Shown one piece after another: positions 1 through 8,126 of a stretch of 64,000 nucleotides of DNA. The notes under the pieces are model-generated. The model made no database searches. It was not told where the DNA came from and saw nothing but the letters and a program-made list of their open reading frames with translations. A program made the position numbers and the translations under genes. Position 1 is the stretch's first letter; each line of letters starts with the position of its first letter. The DNA lies in contig NZ_WUAF01000003.1 of NCBI RefSeq assembly GCF_009800965.1, positions 186,001 through 250,000 on the forward strand, in the 5' to 3' direction. Origin of the DNA: Cognatazoarcus halotolerans (GTDB lineage Bacteria; Pseudomonadota; Gammaproteobacteria; Burkholderiales; Rhodocyclaceae).

Positions 1-593
1 AGGCCGTGGTGGCGGACTTCGTCGAGCATCTCGTCGGCGAGCTTGCGCGAGGGGCGCGGCGTGGGCTGGTCGACGAGGACCAGCCTGGCGAGCTCGCCCT
101 CGATGATCGGCCGGGTGATGCGGTCCGGCAGGAAGGCGGCGAAGAGGCGGCCGGTGGCGGAAGCCATGAGGGGTGTCATGACGGTGCCGGGGCGCATGTT
201 CACATGGATCGGCTTGCTGCATTCCTCGATCCGTACCACCGTCGGGCCGTGGTTGCCCCACACTGCGACGGCGATGTTGAGCTGGATCTCGTCGGCCAGC
301 GGCGCGATCTCGGCCAGGGCCACGCGTAGCGGGTCGAGGCCATGCAGGGCGGCGAGGCCCATCTGCAGCGCGAAGGGACCGAGGCCGTAGCGGCCGGTGA
401 GCGCGTCCTGCTCGATCAGCCCGAGCTTGCCGAAGCTCACCAGGTAAGGGTGGGCCTTGGCGGGCGGCATGCCGGCTTCGCGCGCCAGATCGCGCAGCAT
501 CATCGGCGCGCCATTGCGCACCAGCGCCTGCAGCAGGTTGCCGCCTACCTCGATCGACTGGATGCCCCGACGGTCCTTTTCCACAGCGCTCAT
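1..593 (-). CDS. IclR-family transcriptional regulator (partial, C-terminus beyond window)
   Basis: I translated this frame directly from the minus strand; it is open from the ATG at 593 to the left edge. The N-terminus (about residues 10-60) forms the IclR winged helix-turn-helix, including LRDLAREAGMPPAKAHPYL. The effector domain follows with NIAVAVWGNHGPTVVRIEE and a TPLMASATGRLFAAFLP stretch typical of IclR regulators. A GGGGA ribosome binding site lies just upstream of the start. The gene is divergent from the MBL/flavin monooxygenase operon, so it is the natural candidate for its local regulator, probably sensing an aromatic acid or ring-cleavage intermediate. The effector is unknown, and the last part of the ligand domain is outside the window. 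Confidence 0.93.
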   Translation of the reverse strand, partial: MSAVEKDRRGIQSIEVGGNLLQALVRNGAPMMLRDLAREAGMPPAKAHPYLVSFGKLGLIEQDALTGRYGLGPFALQMGLAALHGLDPLRVALAEIAPLADEIQLNIAVAVWGNHGPTVVRIEECSKPIHVNMRPGTVMTPLMASATGRLFAAFLPDRITRPIIEGELARLVLVDQPTPRPSRKLADEMLDEVRHHG

Positions 594-670
594 TGATGTC
601 CCCTTTCGGCGGGCGATGTTAGCAGGTTCGCGGTCACGAAAGGCTGGTCAGGGTTCAGGATAAAAATTAA

Positions 671-714
671 TCAATAGCAAATAGATTGACCAATAACGAA
701 TTCGTAGCTAGGAT
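671..714 (+). promoter_or_regulatory. Sigma-70 promoter with overlapping inverted repeat (candidate IclR operator)
   Basis: TTGACC (686-691) and TAGGAT (709-714) are separated by exactly 17 bases, a good sigma-70 match, 80 bases upstream of the MBL start. An AT-rich inverted repeat, TCAAT (671-675) with ATTGA (685-689), overlaps the -35 element. It lies in the IclR/MBL intergenic region, so it is a plausible binding site for the divergent IclR protein. The promoter elements are seen directly; the operator role is inferred. Confidence 0.6.
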
Positions 715-793
715 ACACCTCAACTCGGCGCGGTCGAGTTGGCATCGCAGCCGTCCCGCCGGTCCCCGCACAGATGAATTCAGGAGCACGCAC

Positions 794-1756
794 ATGAGCA
801 AAGCCTTTGCCTCGCAGGCCGATCTGGAAGAAAAGAAGACCACTTTCGAACAGCTCTCCGAGCACTGCTGGGCCTACACCGCCGGGGGTGATCCCAACAC
901 CGGGGTGATCATCACCGACGAGGCCGTGCTGATCTGCGACACCCTGGCAACGCCGCTGATGGCGCAGAACCTCATCGCCGAGATCCGCAAGATCAGCCAG
1001 GCGCCGATCAAGTACGTGGTGCTGTCGCACTACCACGCGGTTCGCGTGCTTGGTGCCTCGGGCTACAAGGCCGAAGGCATGGAGCAGATCATCGCCAGCC
1101 AGGGCACCTACGAGATGATCGTCGAGCGCGGCGAACAGGACATGCGCTCCGAGTACGAGCGTTTCCCGCGGCTGTTCCAGAACTTCGAGTCGGTGCCTGG
1201 CCTGACCTGGCCGACGATGGTGTTCAAGGAAGAGATGACGCTGTGGATGGGCAAGCTGGAGGTGAAGGTGATGCACCTCGGGCCCGGCCACACCAAGGGC
1301 GACACGGTGGTGTGGGTGCCGGCCGAGAAGGTGTTGTTCTCGGGCGATCTGGTCGAATGCGACGCGGCCTGCTACACCGGCGATGCCCAGCTCGAGGAAT
1401 GGCCGGCAACGCTCGACGCGATTGCTGCGCTGGGGGCCGAAAAGCTGGTCCCGGGCCGCGGCCCGGCCCTGACCAGCCCGCAGAAGGTCGCCGAAGGCCT
1501 GGCCTACACCCGCGACTTCGTCACCACCTTGTTTGCCTCGGCTCGCGAAGCGGTGGCGCAGAACATGGATCTCAAGGCGGCGATGGCGCATGCGCGCAGG
1601 AACATGGACCCCAAGTTCGGCCAGGTCTTCATCTACGAGCACTGCCTGCCCTTCGACGTCACCCGCGCGGTCGACGAGGCCAGCGGCATCAAGCACCCGC
1701 GCATCTGGACCGCGCAGCGTGACAAGGAGATGTGGCACGCGCTGCAGGAAGGCTGA
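794..1756 (+). CDS. MBL-fold metallohydrolase with depleted metal site
   Basis: This is a 320-residue metallo-beta-lactamase fold protein. The ATG at 794 is preferred because CAGGAG lies 5 bases before it; the longer open frame from 686 overlaps the promoter. The metal motif reads H79-Y-H81-A-V-R instead of HxHxDH. The later ligands H166 (GPGHTKGD) and D185 (FSGDLVE) are present, but the final histidine loop reads PGRGP. So the first-site ligands are retained while Asp/His of the second site are replaced by Val/Arg and the last His is missing. It is the first gene of an operon with a flavin monooxygenase and DUF2783. It might hydrolyse a thioester or lactone of the pathway with one metal, or be non-hydrolytic; its function is unassigned. 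Confidence 0.88.
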   Translation: MSKAFASQADLEEKKTTFEQLSEHCWAYTAGGDPNTGVIITDEAVLICDTLATPLMAQNLIAEIRKISQAPIKYVVLSHYHAVRVLGASGYKAEGMEQIIASQGTYEMIVERGEQDMRSEYERFPRLFQNFESVPGLTWPTMVFKEEMTLWMGKLEVKVMHLGPGHTKGDTVVWVPAEKVLFSGDLVECDAACYTGDAQLEEWPATLDAIAALGAEKLVPGRGPALTSPQKVAEGLAYTRDFVTTLFASAREAVAQNMDLKAAMAHARRNMDPKFGQVFIYEHCLPFDVTRAVDEASGIKHPRIWTAQRDKEMWHALQEG

Positions 1757-1881
1757 CGCAACCCCCCGACAGCGATGACGGCGGCGGCCCGCGGGGCGCC
1801 GCCTGGGAATGCACAGAGAACCAGCCGGCAAGTCCCCACAAGACCGGCGGTCCGCTACCAAAGTCCAAAGGAGGACACGTC

Positions 1882-3558
1882 GTGTTGAGTACCTATCAGT
1901 ATCCGAAATTCGAGTACCGGCGGCCGCCGGAGCTGTCCGACGAGACCGGTGCCGGCACCGGGCATTATCCGGTGGTGGTGGTCGGAGCGGGCCCGGTGGG
2001 CCTAGCCGCGGCCATCGACCTGGCCCAGCAGGGGCAGCAGGTGCTGCTGATCGACAACGACGACACCGTGTCGATCGGTTCGCGCGGGGTGTGCTATGCC
2101 AAGCGCACGCTCGAAGTGCTGGACAGGCTCGGCTGCGGTGACGAGATGGTGGACAAGGGCGTCACCTGGAACGTCGGTCGCACCTTCTTCCGTGAAGAGG
2201 AGGTGTACAACTTCAATCTCTGTCCGCAGCCCGATCATCACCGTCCGGGCATGATCAACCTGCAGCAGTATTACCTCGAAGACTACCTGGTGCGCCGGGC
2301 GCGCCAGCTGCCCGGGCTCGAGATGCGCTGGAAGAGCAGCGTGGTCTCGGTGCAGCCGGGGGCGGAGCTGGTGACGCTTCAGGTCGAGGCGCCGGACGGC
2401 ATGTACCAGATCGAGACCGACTGGCTGGTGGTGGCCGACGGCGCCCGCAGCCCGATCCGCACCATGCTGGGGCTGGACATCGAAGGCAAGATCTTCATGG
2501 ACCGCTTCCTGATCGCCGATGTGGTGATGAAGGCCGATTTCCCGACCGAGCGCTGGTTCTGGTTCGATCCGCCCTTCCACCGCAACCAGTCGGTGCTGCT
2601 GCACCGCCAGGCCGACAACGTCTTCCGCATCGATTTCCAGCTCGGCTGGGATGCCGACCCGCAGGAAGAGAAAAAGCCGGAGAAGGTCATCCCGCGCATC
2701 AAGGCGATGCTCGGCGACGATCGTGAGTTCGAGCTCGAGTGGGTCAGCGTGTATACCTTCCAGTGCCGTCGCATGCACGAATTCCGCCACGGGCGCGTAC
2801 TGTTCGTGGGTGATGCGGCGCATCAGGTGTCACCTTTCGGTGCGCGCGGTGCCAACTCGGGCATCCAGGACACCGACAACCTGGTGTGGAAGCTCAAGCT
2901 GGTGATGGACGGCAAGGCGCCGGCATCGCTGCTCGACAGCTACTCGCGCGAGCGCGTCTTCGCCGCGGACGAGAACATCATGAACTCGACCCGCTCGACC
3001 GATTTCATCACCCCCAAGAGCACCACCAGCAAGACCTTCCGCAATGCCGTTCTGGGCCTCGCCGAGCACTATCCCTTTGCGCGCGCGCTGGTCAATTCCG
3101 GCCGGCTTTCGGTGCCGGCCTACCTCACCGAATCGACGCTCAACACGCCGGATACGGACGATTTTGCCGGCGACATGGTGCCGGGCGCACCGATGGACGA
3201 CGCGCCGGTGGAAGCCGCCGGCGGGGAGCGCTGGCTGCTGAAGGCGGTCGGCAACGCCTTCCAGCTGCTGTATTTCGCCGACGATGCCTCGGCAATCGAT
3301 GCTGCGCAGGCGCAGGCGCTGGCCGGGCTGGCCGACGCGCCGATCCCGGTGCAGGCCATCGTGGTGGCACGCGGCGGCGTCGCGCCGACCGGGCTGGCCA
3401 GCGTGTTCGACAGCAAGGGGCGCGTCGCCGAGCGCTATGACGCGCGCGTCGGCACCTGCTACCTGATCCGCCCCGACCAGCACGTCGCCGCCCGCTGGCG
3501 CAGCTTCGACGCGGGTCGCATCGCCGCCGCCCTTGCCGTGGCCACCTGCAACGCCTGA
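1882..3558 (+). CDS. FAD-dependent aromatic hydroxylase (class A flavin monooxygenase, MhpA-like)
   Basis: This 558-residue single-component flavoprotein monooxygenase most resembles the 3-(3-hydroxyphenyl)propionate/resorcinol hydroxylase group. The GTG at 1882 is chosen because AAAGGAGGA sits 7 bases upstream; the frame stays open to 1732, but that part overlaps the MBL gene. Signatures are the Rossmann motif VVGAGPVGLAAAIDLAQQG near residue 35, the DG motif VVADGARSPIR, and the GD motif VLFVGDAAHQVSPFGARG. The last 100 residues resemble the thioredoxin-like C-terminal domain of phenol hydroxylases. It probably hydroxylates an imported aromatic acid using NAD(P)H and O2, preparing the ring for cleavage. 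The substrate cannot be read from the sequence. Confidence 0.9.
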   Translation: MLSTYQYPKFEYRRPPELSDETGAGTGHYPVVVVGAGPVGLAAAIDLAQQGQQVLLIDNDDTVSIGSRGVCYAKRTLEVLDRLGCGDEMVDKGVTWNVGRTFFREEEVYNFNLCPQPDHHRPGMINLQQYYLEDYLVRRARQLPGLEMRWKSSVVSVQPGAELVTLQVEAPDGMYQIETDWLVVADGARSPIRTMLGLDIEGKIFMDRFLIADVVMKADFPTERWFWFDPPFHRNQSVLLHRQADNVFRIDFQLGWDADPQEEKKPEKVIPRIKAMLGDDREFELEWVSVYTFQCRRMHEFRHGRVLFVGDAAHQVSPFGARGANSGIQDTDNLVWKLKLVMDGKAPASLLDSYSRERVFAADENIMNSTRSTDFITPKSTTSKTFRNAVLGLAEHYPFARALVNSGRLSVPAYLTESTLNTPDTDDFAGDMVPGAPMDDAPVEAAGGERWLLKAVGNAFQLLYFADDASAIDAAQAQALAGLADAPIPVQAIVVARGGVAPTGLASVFDSKGRVAERYDARVGTCYLIRPDQHVAARWRSFDAGRIAAALAVATCNA

Positions 3559-3568
3559 GGAGAACACC

Positions 3569-3793
3569 ATGTCACTGATCACCACCAACAACTTCTCCGA
3601 ACCCGGCAAGCGCTACTTCCAGACCTTCAGTCCGGGCGATGACTTCTACGAGTCGCTCATCGACATGCATCGAGATCTCTCGGACGAGCAGTCGGCCATG
3701 GTCAATGCGCGGCTGATCCTGCTCCTCGCCAATCACGTCGGCGACATCTCGGTGCTGCGCGAGGCGATGAAGATCGCCTGCGAAGGGGTGTAG
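3569..3793 (+). CDS. DUF2783 small protein
   Basis: This is a 74-residue acidic protein that starts 10 bases after the flavin monooxygenase stop, with a GAGGAGA ribosome binding site. It matches the DUF2783 pattern as I remember it (SPGDDFYESLIDMHRDLS, then a helical NARLILLLANHVGD stretch). Proteins of this family are commonly encoded directly after class A flavin hydroxylases, so it may be a small partner or stability subunit. No catalytic residue or membrane segment is visible. The function is unknown; the association is inferred from gene order. Confidence 0.85.
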   Translation: MSLITTNNFSEPGKRYFQTFSPGDDFYESLIDMHRDLSDEQSAMVNARLILLLANHVGDISVLREAMKIACEGV

Positions 3794-3825
3794 CGGGGGC
3801 CCGCGTGGCGGGCGGCGGGCGCCCA

Positions 3826-4734
3826 CTATTCGCCGAAGCCCGCATGCTCGGCCACGTAGCGAAAAAGGAAGTCCCGGAAGCTCTGCGCCGCCGGCGAAAG
3901 CGAACGATTATTCCGTGTGAATACGTAGAAGCGTCGGGTGACCTGCGGATCGACGAGTGGGCGCATCTCGAGGCGGTACAGCCTCACCAGCGAAGCGGCG
4001 TAGGTGATGCAGATCGTCACGCCGAGGCCGGCATTCACCATCGACAGCGCGGTGGACATGAAGGCCACCGAGGTGTGCGGCTCGAGCGCGCGGCTGCGGG
4101 GCGCGCTGCCGAGGTCGACCGCGAGGCGTTCGGTGAACTGGCCTTGCAGGGTGATCAGCGGGTGCTCGGCGAGATCCGCCCAGCTCACCTCGTGCTGCCC
4201 GGCGAGCGCATGGCCGGGCGGAAAGACCGCCACGAAGGGCAGTTCGAACAGGGTCGTGGCGGTGATCTCGGAGTTCGAATCCCGCTCCGGTCCGACCCCG
4301 AAATCAACTTCGCCGGAGAAGACGCGGGACACCACGCTCTCCACCGCGCAGTCCACCAGGCGGATCTCGATCTCGGGGTGCGCCACCCCGTAGGCGGCGA
4401 TCACTTCCGGCAGCAGGGTCGAGGCCATCAGCTGCGGCGCGGCGATTCGCACCAGACCCTTGCGCAGCGCCTTGAGCTTGGATACCTCGTCGAGCACGCC
4501 GTCGAGGTCGTCGAGGATCTTGTCGATCAGCGGATAGATGTTGCGTCCCACTTCGGAGAGCTGGATGCGCCGGGTGCTGCGGTCGAACAGCCGCAGGCCG
4601 AGCGCCTGTTCGAGCTCCTTGATCAGGCCGGAGAGGGCCGACTGGGTGATGAACAGGCTTTCGGCGGCGAGGGTGAAGCTGCCGGTACGCGATACGGCAA
4701 TGAAGGCGCGCAGCTGCTTGAGGGTGATATTCAT
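3826..4734 (-). CDS. LysR-family transcriptional regulator
   Basis: This is a 302-residue LysR-type regulator. Residues 1-60 form the winged helix-turn-helix (LKQLRAFIAVSRTGSFTLAA, then ITQSALSGLIKELE), followed by a periplasmic-binding-protein-like effector domain. It is convergent with DUF2783 and divergent from the VOC-hydrolase-TRAP operon starting at 4874, the classic layout for an activator of the adjacent catabolic operon. The island therefore has two regulators, IclR for the upper hydroxylase operon and this one for the lower operon; that division is inferred from position. Confidence 0.94.
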   Translation of the reverse strand: MNITLKQLRAFIAVSRTGSFTLAAESLFITQSALSGLIKELEQALGLRLFDRSTRRIQLSEVGRNIYPLIDKILDDLDGVLDEVSKLKALRKGLVRIAAPQLMASTLLPEVIAAYGVAHPEIEIRLVDCAVESVVSRVFSGEVDFGVGPERDSNSEITATTLFELPFVAVFPPGHALAGQHEVSWADLAEHPLITLQGQFTERLAVDLGSAPRSRALEPHTSVAFMSTALSMVNAGLGVTICITYAASLVRLYRLEMRPLVDPQVTRRFYVFTRNNRSLSPAAQSFRDFLFRYVAEHAGFGE

Positions 4735-4873
4735 CTGAAAATCCGATAAATCGATCGTAAAAAGTCGTTTGTATGATAGATCCGTTTGCGCTGTAATGAA
4801 TCCATCAGCGGTGCGTCAAGGCCGCCGGCACCTGCCCGGCAAGGGCAGCGAACGAAAAACGAAGGAGACAGCC
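4735..4873. promoter_or_regulatory. Divergent LysR/VOC intergenic region with weak promoter
   Basis: This 139-base region is AT-richer than its surroundings near the LysR start. TATGAT at 4772-4777 is a good -10 element for the VOC operon, but the hexamer 17 bases upstream (AATCGA) is a poor -35. This fits a LysR-activated promoter. I could not define a single convincing T-N11-A operator. Confidence 0.4.
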
Positions 4874-5422
4874 ATGTCATTGATCCGCAAGATCCATCAC
4901 GTCGCGTACCGCTGCAAGGACGCGCTCGAAACTGCCCGCTGGTACGAGAAGCACCTGAGCATGAAGCTGGTGCTTTCGATTGCCGAGGATGCGGTGCCAT
5001 CCACCGGCGAGGCCGACCCCTACATGCACATCTTCATGGACGCGGGCATGGGCAACGTGCTGGCGTTCTTCGAGCTGCCGACCCGCAAGGCCATGGGGCG
5101 CGACGAGAACACCCCGGCCTGGACCCAGCACCTGGCGCTCGAGGTGGACTCGGTCGAAACTCTCATGGCGGCCAAGGCGCGCCTCGAGGCCGGGGGCGTC
5201 GAGGTGGTCGGCCCCACCGACCACGCGCTGTTCCAATCCATCTATTTCTTCGACCCCAACGGCCACCGTCTCGAACTTGCCGCAAACACGCTGCGGCCGG
5301 GCATGCTCGAGGCCCTCGACGAAGTGAAGTGGGACATGCTCGAGGAATGGGCGCAGACCAAGAAGGCGCCCAAGCACGCCGCCTGGATGCACGACGGACG
5401 CTACAAGGAGATGTTCCAGTGA
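4874..5422 (+). CDS. VOC-superfamily protein, candidate extradiol ring-cleavage dioxygenase
   Basis: This is a 182-residue single VOC (glyoxalase/bleomycin/extradiol dioxygenase) protein. The start is set by GAAGGAGA about 6 bases upstream. Candidate metal ligands are His near residue 10 (IHHVAYRCKD), His in TQHLALEVDS and Glu in PNGHRLELAAN, the usual VOC 2-His-1-Glu arrangement. It is the first gene of the operon with the fumarylacetoacetate-type hydrolase and precedes every other degradative step. No cupin gentisate or homogentisate dioxygenase is present, so it may be the ring-opening enzyme. A lactoylglutathione-lyase-like or isomerase role is equally possible. Confidence 0.82.
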   Translation: MSLIRKIHHVAYRCKDALETARWYEKHLSMKLVLSIAEDAVPSTGEADPYMHIFMDAGMGNVLAFFELPTRKAMGRDENTPAWTQHLALEVDSVETLMAAKARLEAGGVEVVGPTDHALFQSIYFFDPNGHRLELAANTLRPGMLEALDEVKWDMLEEWAQTKKAPKHAAWMHDGRYKEMFQ

Positions 5423-6429
5423 AACTTGCAACCCTCAAGACAGGCGGGCGTGACGGCACGCTGGTGGTGGTCAGCCGCGACCTGACCCGTTGCCGCGCGG
5501 TGCCGGTGATTGCCCGCACGCTGCAGGCTGCGCTCGATAACTGGGGCGAACTCGAGGTGCAACTGCGCCAGGTGTATGAGGCGCTCAACAGCGGTGCGCT
5601 CGAAGCCGAGCCCTTCGATCCCGCGGCCTGCCATTCGCCGCTGCCGCGGGCCTACCAGTGGGCAGACGGTTCGGCCTATATCAACCATGTGGAACTGGTG
5701 CGCCGGGCACGCAATGCCGAGGTTCCGGCTTCGTTCTACACCGATCCACTGATGTACCAGGGTGGCTCGGACAGCTTCATCGGTCCGCGCGACGCGATCG
5801 TTGCCGACGAGGCCTGGGGAATCGACTTCGAAGCGGAGGTCACGGTGGTCACCGGCGACGTGCCGCTGGGTGCGACCCCGGCCGAGGCGGCGAAGGCGAT
5901 CCGGCTGGTGATGCTGGTCAACGATGTGTCGCTGCGCAACCTCATCCCCGCCGAGCTGGCCAAGGGCTTTGGTTTCTTCCAGTCCAAGCCGGCCAGCGCC
6001 TTCAGCCCGGTGGCGGTGACGCCGGACGAGCTCGGCGACGCCTGGCAGGGCGCCAAGCTCCACCGGCCGCTGGTGGTGCATCTCAACGGCAAGCTGTTCG
6101 GCAAGCCGGAGGCCGGCGTGGACATGACCTTCGATTTCGGCCAGCTGATCGCCCATGTGGCGAAGACGCGCGAACTCGAGGCGGGCTCGATCATCGGCTC
6201 GGGCACCGTCTCCAACAAGCAGGGCGACCTGTGGGGGTCGTCGATCGACAACGGCGGCGTGGGCTACTGCTGCCTCGCCGAGCTGCGTACCTACGAGACC
6301 ATCGAGCAGGGCAAGCCGCAGACGCCCTTCATGAAGACTGGCGATACGGTCACGGTCGAGATGCTTGATGCCGCGGGCGAGAGCATCTTCGGCCGCATCG
6401 AAAACACCGTGGCGCCGCTCGCGCGCTGA
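5419..6429 (+). CDS. Fumarylacetoacetate hydrolase family protein
   Basis: This is a 336-residue hydrolase of the FAH family. It starts at GTG 5419, overlapping the VOC stop by four bases, so the two are translationally coupled. Recognisable stretches are PRAYQWADGSAYINHVELVR, SLRNLIPAELAKGFGFFQSK and the FAH core GSIIGSGTVSNK. The length and these motifs match the betaproteobacterial fumarylacetoacetase type rather than the roughly 230-residue fumarylpyruvate hydrolases. It should split a 3,5-diketo acid from ring cleavage, for example fumarylacetoacetate to fumarate and acetoacetate. With MaiA downstream, this predicts that the ring-cleavage product is a maleyl-type intermediate. The exact substrate is uncertain. 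Confidence 0.92.
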   Translation: MKLATLKTGGRDGTLVVVSRDLTRCRAVPVIARTLQAALDNWGELEVQLRQVYEALNSGALEAEPFDPAACHSPLPRAYQWADGSAYINHVELVRRARNAEVPASFYTDPLMYQGGSDSFIGPRDAIVADEAWGIDFEAEVTVVTGDVPLGATPAEAAKAIRLVMLVNDVSLRNLIPAELAKGFGFFQSKPASAFSPVAVTPDELGDAWQGAKLHRPLVVHLNGKLFGKPEAGVDMTFDFGQLIAHVAKTRELEAGSIIGSGTVSNKQGDLWGSSIDNGGVGYCCLAELRTYETIEQGKPQTPFMKTGDTVTVEMLDAAGESIFGRIENTVAPLAR

Positions 6430-6459
6430 GCATTGCAGCAAGACGGAGGAGACAAGGAC

Positions 6460-7497
6460 ATGAAAAAAATCATTCGAAGTGGCGTGCTCGCCATCTGTGC
6501 AACTCTCGGTGCGGGTGGCGTCGGCGCGGCCGACCCGATCATCCTCAAGGTGGCGCATTTCTGGCCGCCCACGGCGATGAGCCAGCAGAAGGTGCTGGAA
6601 CCCTGGTGCGCGAAGATCGAGAAGGACTCGGCCGGCCGCATGAAGTGCCAGATCTACCCGGCGATGCAGCTTGGCGGTACCCCGCCGCAGCTGATCCAAC
6701 AGGTGCAGGACGGCGTAGCCGATATCGTGTGGACGCTGCCCGGCTACACCGCCGGCCGCTACCCCTCGATGGAAGTCTTCGAGCTGCCCTTCATGACCAA
6801 CCGCGCCGAGCCGGCCAGCCGCGCCGCCTGGCACTACTACGAGCAGTTCGGCAAGGAAGACTTCGCCAAGGTCAAGCCGCTGGCCTTCCATGTGCATGAC
6901 GAAGGCTATGTTCACAACAACAAGCACCCGATCACCAAGCTGTCGGACTTCCGCGGCCTCAAGATGCGCGCACCGACGCGCCTGACCAACAAGATGATCG
7001 CCGCCTTCGGCGCCACCCCGGTGGCGATGCCGCTGCCGGCCGTGGCCGAGGCGGTGTCCAAGGGCGTGGTCGACGGCTACGTGCTGCCCTGGGAAGTGAT
7101 TCCGGCGGTCAAGTTGCACGAGATGACCAAGTACCACTCCGAGACCGACAAATCGCAGCCCTCGCTGTACACCGCGCTGTTCATCGTGGCCATGAACCCG
7201 GCCAAGTACGACAGCCTGCCGGACGACCTGAAGAAGGTCATCGACGCCAACTCGGGCGCCGACTTCTCGGCCTCGATCGGCAAGGCCTGGGATGTCTCCG
7301 CCCCGCCGGCGCGTGAGAAGGCGGTCGAGCACGGCAACCAGTTCGCCATGATCTCGGCCGACGAGCTGGCCAAGTGGCGCAAGGTCACCGACAAGCTGGC
7401 GGCCGGCTGGGTCAAGGAGATGGATGGCAAGGGCTACCAGGGCCAGGCCATGCTCGATACCGCCAAGAGCCTGATCCAGAAGTACAACGCACAATAA
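6460..7497 (+). CDS. dctP: TRAP transporter substrate-binding protein (DctP family)
   Basis: This is a 345-residue periplasmic solute receptor of a tripartite ATP-independent transporter. The N-terminal MKKIIRSGVLAICATLGAGG leader and an alanine-rich end form a Sec signal peptide. The body carries the DctP pattern (GGTPPQLIQQVQDGVADIVW; LKMRAPTRLTNKMIAAFGA, which holds the conserved Arg that binds a carboxylate). GGAGGA precedes the start. With DctQ and DctM downstream, it brings in the carboxylated substrate of the catabolic operon. The ligand is unknown, but the Arg in RAPTR argues for an organic acid. Confidence 0.95.
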   Translation: MKKIIRSGVLAICATLGAGGVGAADPIILKVAHFWPPTAMSQQKVLEPWCAKIEKDSAGRMKCQIYPAMQLGGTPPQLIQQVQDGVADIVWTLPGYTAGRYPSMEVFELPFMTNRAEPASRAAWHYYEQFGKEDFAKVKPLAFHVHDEGYVHNNKHPITKLSDFRGLKMRAPTRLTNKMIAAFGATPVAMPLPAVAEAVSKGVVDGYVLPWEVIPAVKLHEMTKYHSETDKSQPSLYTALFIVAMNPAKYDSLPDDLKKVIDANSGADFSASIGKAWDVSAPPAREKAVEHGNQFAMISADELAKWRKVTDKLAAGWVKEMDGKGYQGQAMLDTAKSLIQKYNAQ

Positions 7498-7503
7498 GAC
7501 GAC

Positions 7504-7536
7504 GGCGGCCGGGGCGCATCGCGGGCCCCGGCCGCC
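7504..7536 (+). other. Intercistronic GC hairpin between dctP and dctQ
   Basis: This is a perfect 12-base inverted repeat, GGCGGCCGGGGC (7504-7515) with GCCCCGGCCGCC (7525-7536), loop 9. It lies in the only sizeable gap of the operon and has no U-run. Such hairpins usually protect the upstream message or partially attenuate, giving more binding protein than permease. That role is inferred. Confidence 0.6.
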
Positions 7537-7583
7537 GAATCGCCAGCGCGTCCGCGACGCGCGCCTCAGACCGAGAGATTTCC

Positions 7584-8126
7584 ATGGCTGAAGCAATTCC
7601 CCGATCCGGCGATGCGCCGGATCCGCGTCCGCGCGACCCCCTCGGACGCTTCCTCTACGGCTGGTCGAAGCTCTCCGCCATCGGCGGCAGCCTGGTGCTG
7701 TTCGCCATCTGCGGGGTGTCGGTGTACAGCGTGGTCGGCCGCTGGCTGACCGACGAGCCGGTGCTCGGCGATGTCGAGCTGGTGCAGATGGGCTGCGCGC
7801 TCGCCGTGGCCGCCTTCCTGCCCTGGGCGCAGATGAAGAACGCGCACGTGATCGTCGATTTCTTCACCCACACCGCCTCGCCGGCCGTGCGCCGCGTGCT
7901 TGACCGCATCGCCGCGATCATCCTGACGGTGCTGGCCTTCATCATCTCCTGGCGCAGTTTTGCCGGCGCCTGGGAGGCCTATCAGACGGGCGAGACCACC
8001 ATGCTGCTCGGCTGGCCGCTGTGGTGGTCCTACACCACGCTCGGCCCCGGTTTCTTCCTGCTCGGCCTGACCGCCGCCTACACCGCCTGGAAAGGCGTGC
8101 TGCACAGCGAAGGGGGCATGGAATGA
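7584..8126 (+). CDS. dctQ: TRAP transporter small permease (DctQ family)
   Basis: This is a 180-residue membrane protein with four predicted hydrophobic segments (around residues 30-50, 65-85, 105-130 and 145-170), the normal DctQ topology. The family-typical DVELVQMGCALAVAAFLPWA stretch is present. The extended frame upstream of 7584 overlaps the hairpin region and is not used. It pairs with DctM to form the membrane part of the sodium- or proton-coupled importer. Confidence 0.93.
   Translation: MAEAIPRSGDAPDPRPRDPLGRFLYGWSKLSAIGGSLVLFAICGVSVYSVVGRWLTDEPVLGDVELVQMGCALAVAAFLPWAQMKNAHVIVDFFTHTASPAVRRVLDRIAAIILTVLAFIISWRSFAGAWEAYQTGETTMLLGWPLWWSYTTLGPGFFLLGLTAAYTAWKGVLHSEGGME

Noticed and set aside
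4273-4281. tRNA T-arm-like sequence GTTCGAATC
   Set aside because: It lies inside the LysR gene in good coding context, and no acceptor or anticodon stem can be folded around it.
5401-7596. 731-residue open frame on the minus strand
   Set aside because: It is opposite the FAH and dctP genes, which are clearly real; high GC content keeps antisense frames open. It has no domain-like content.
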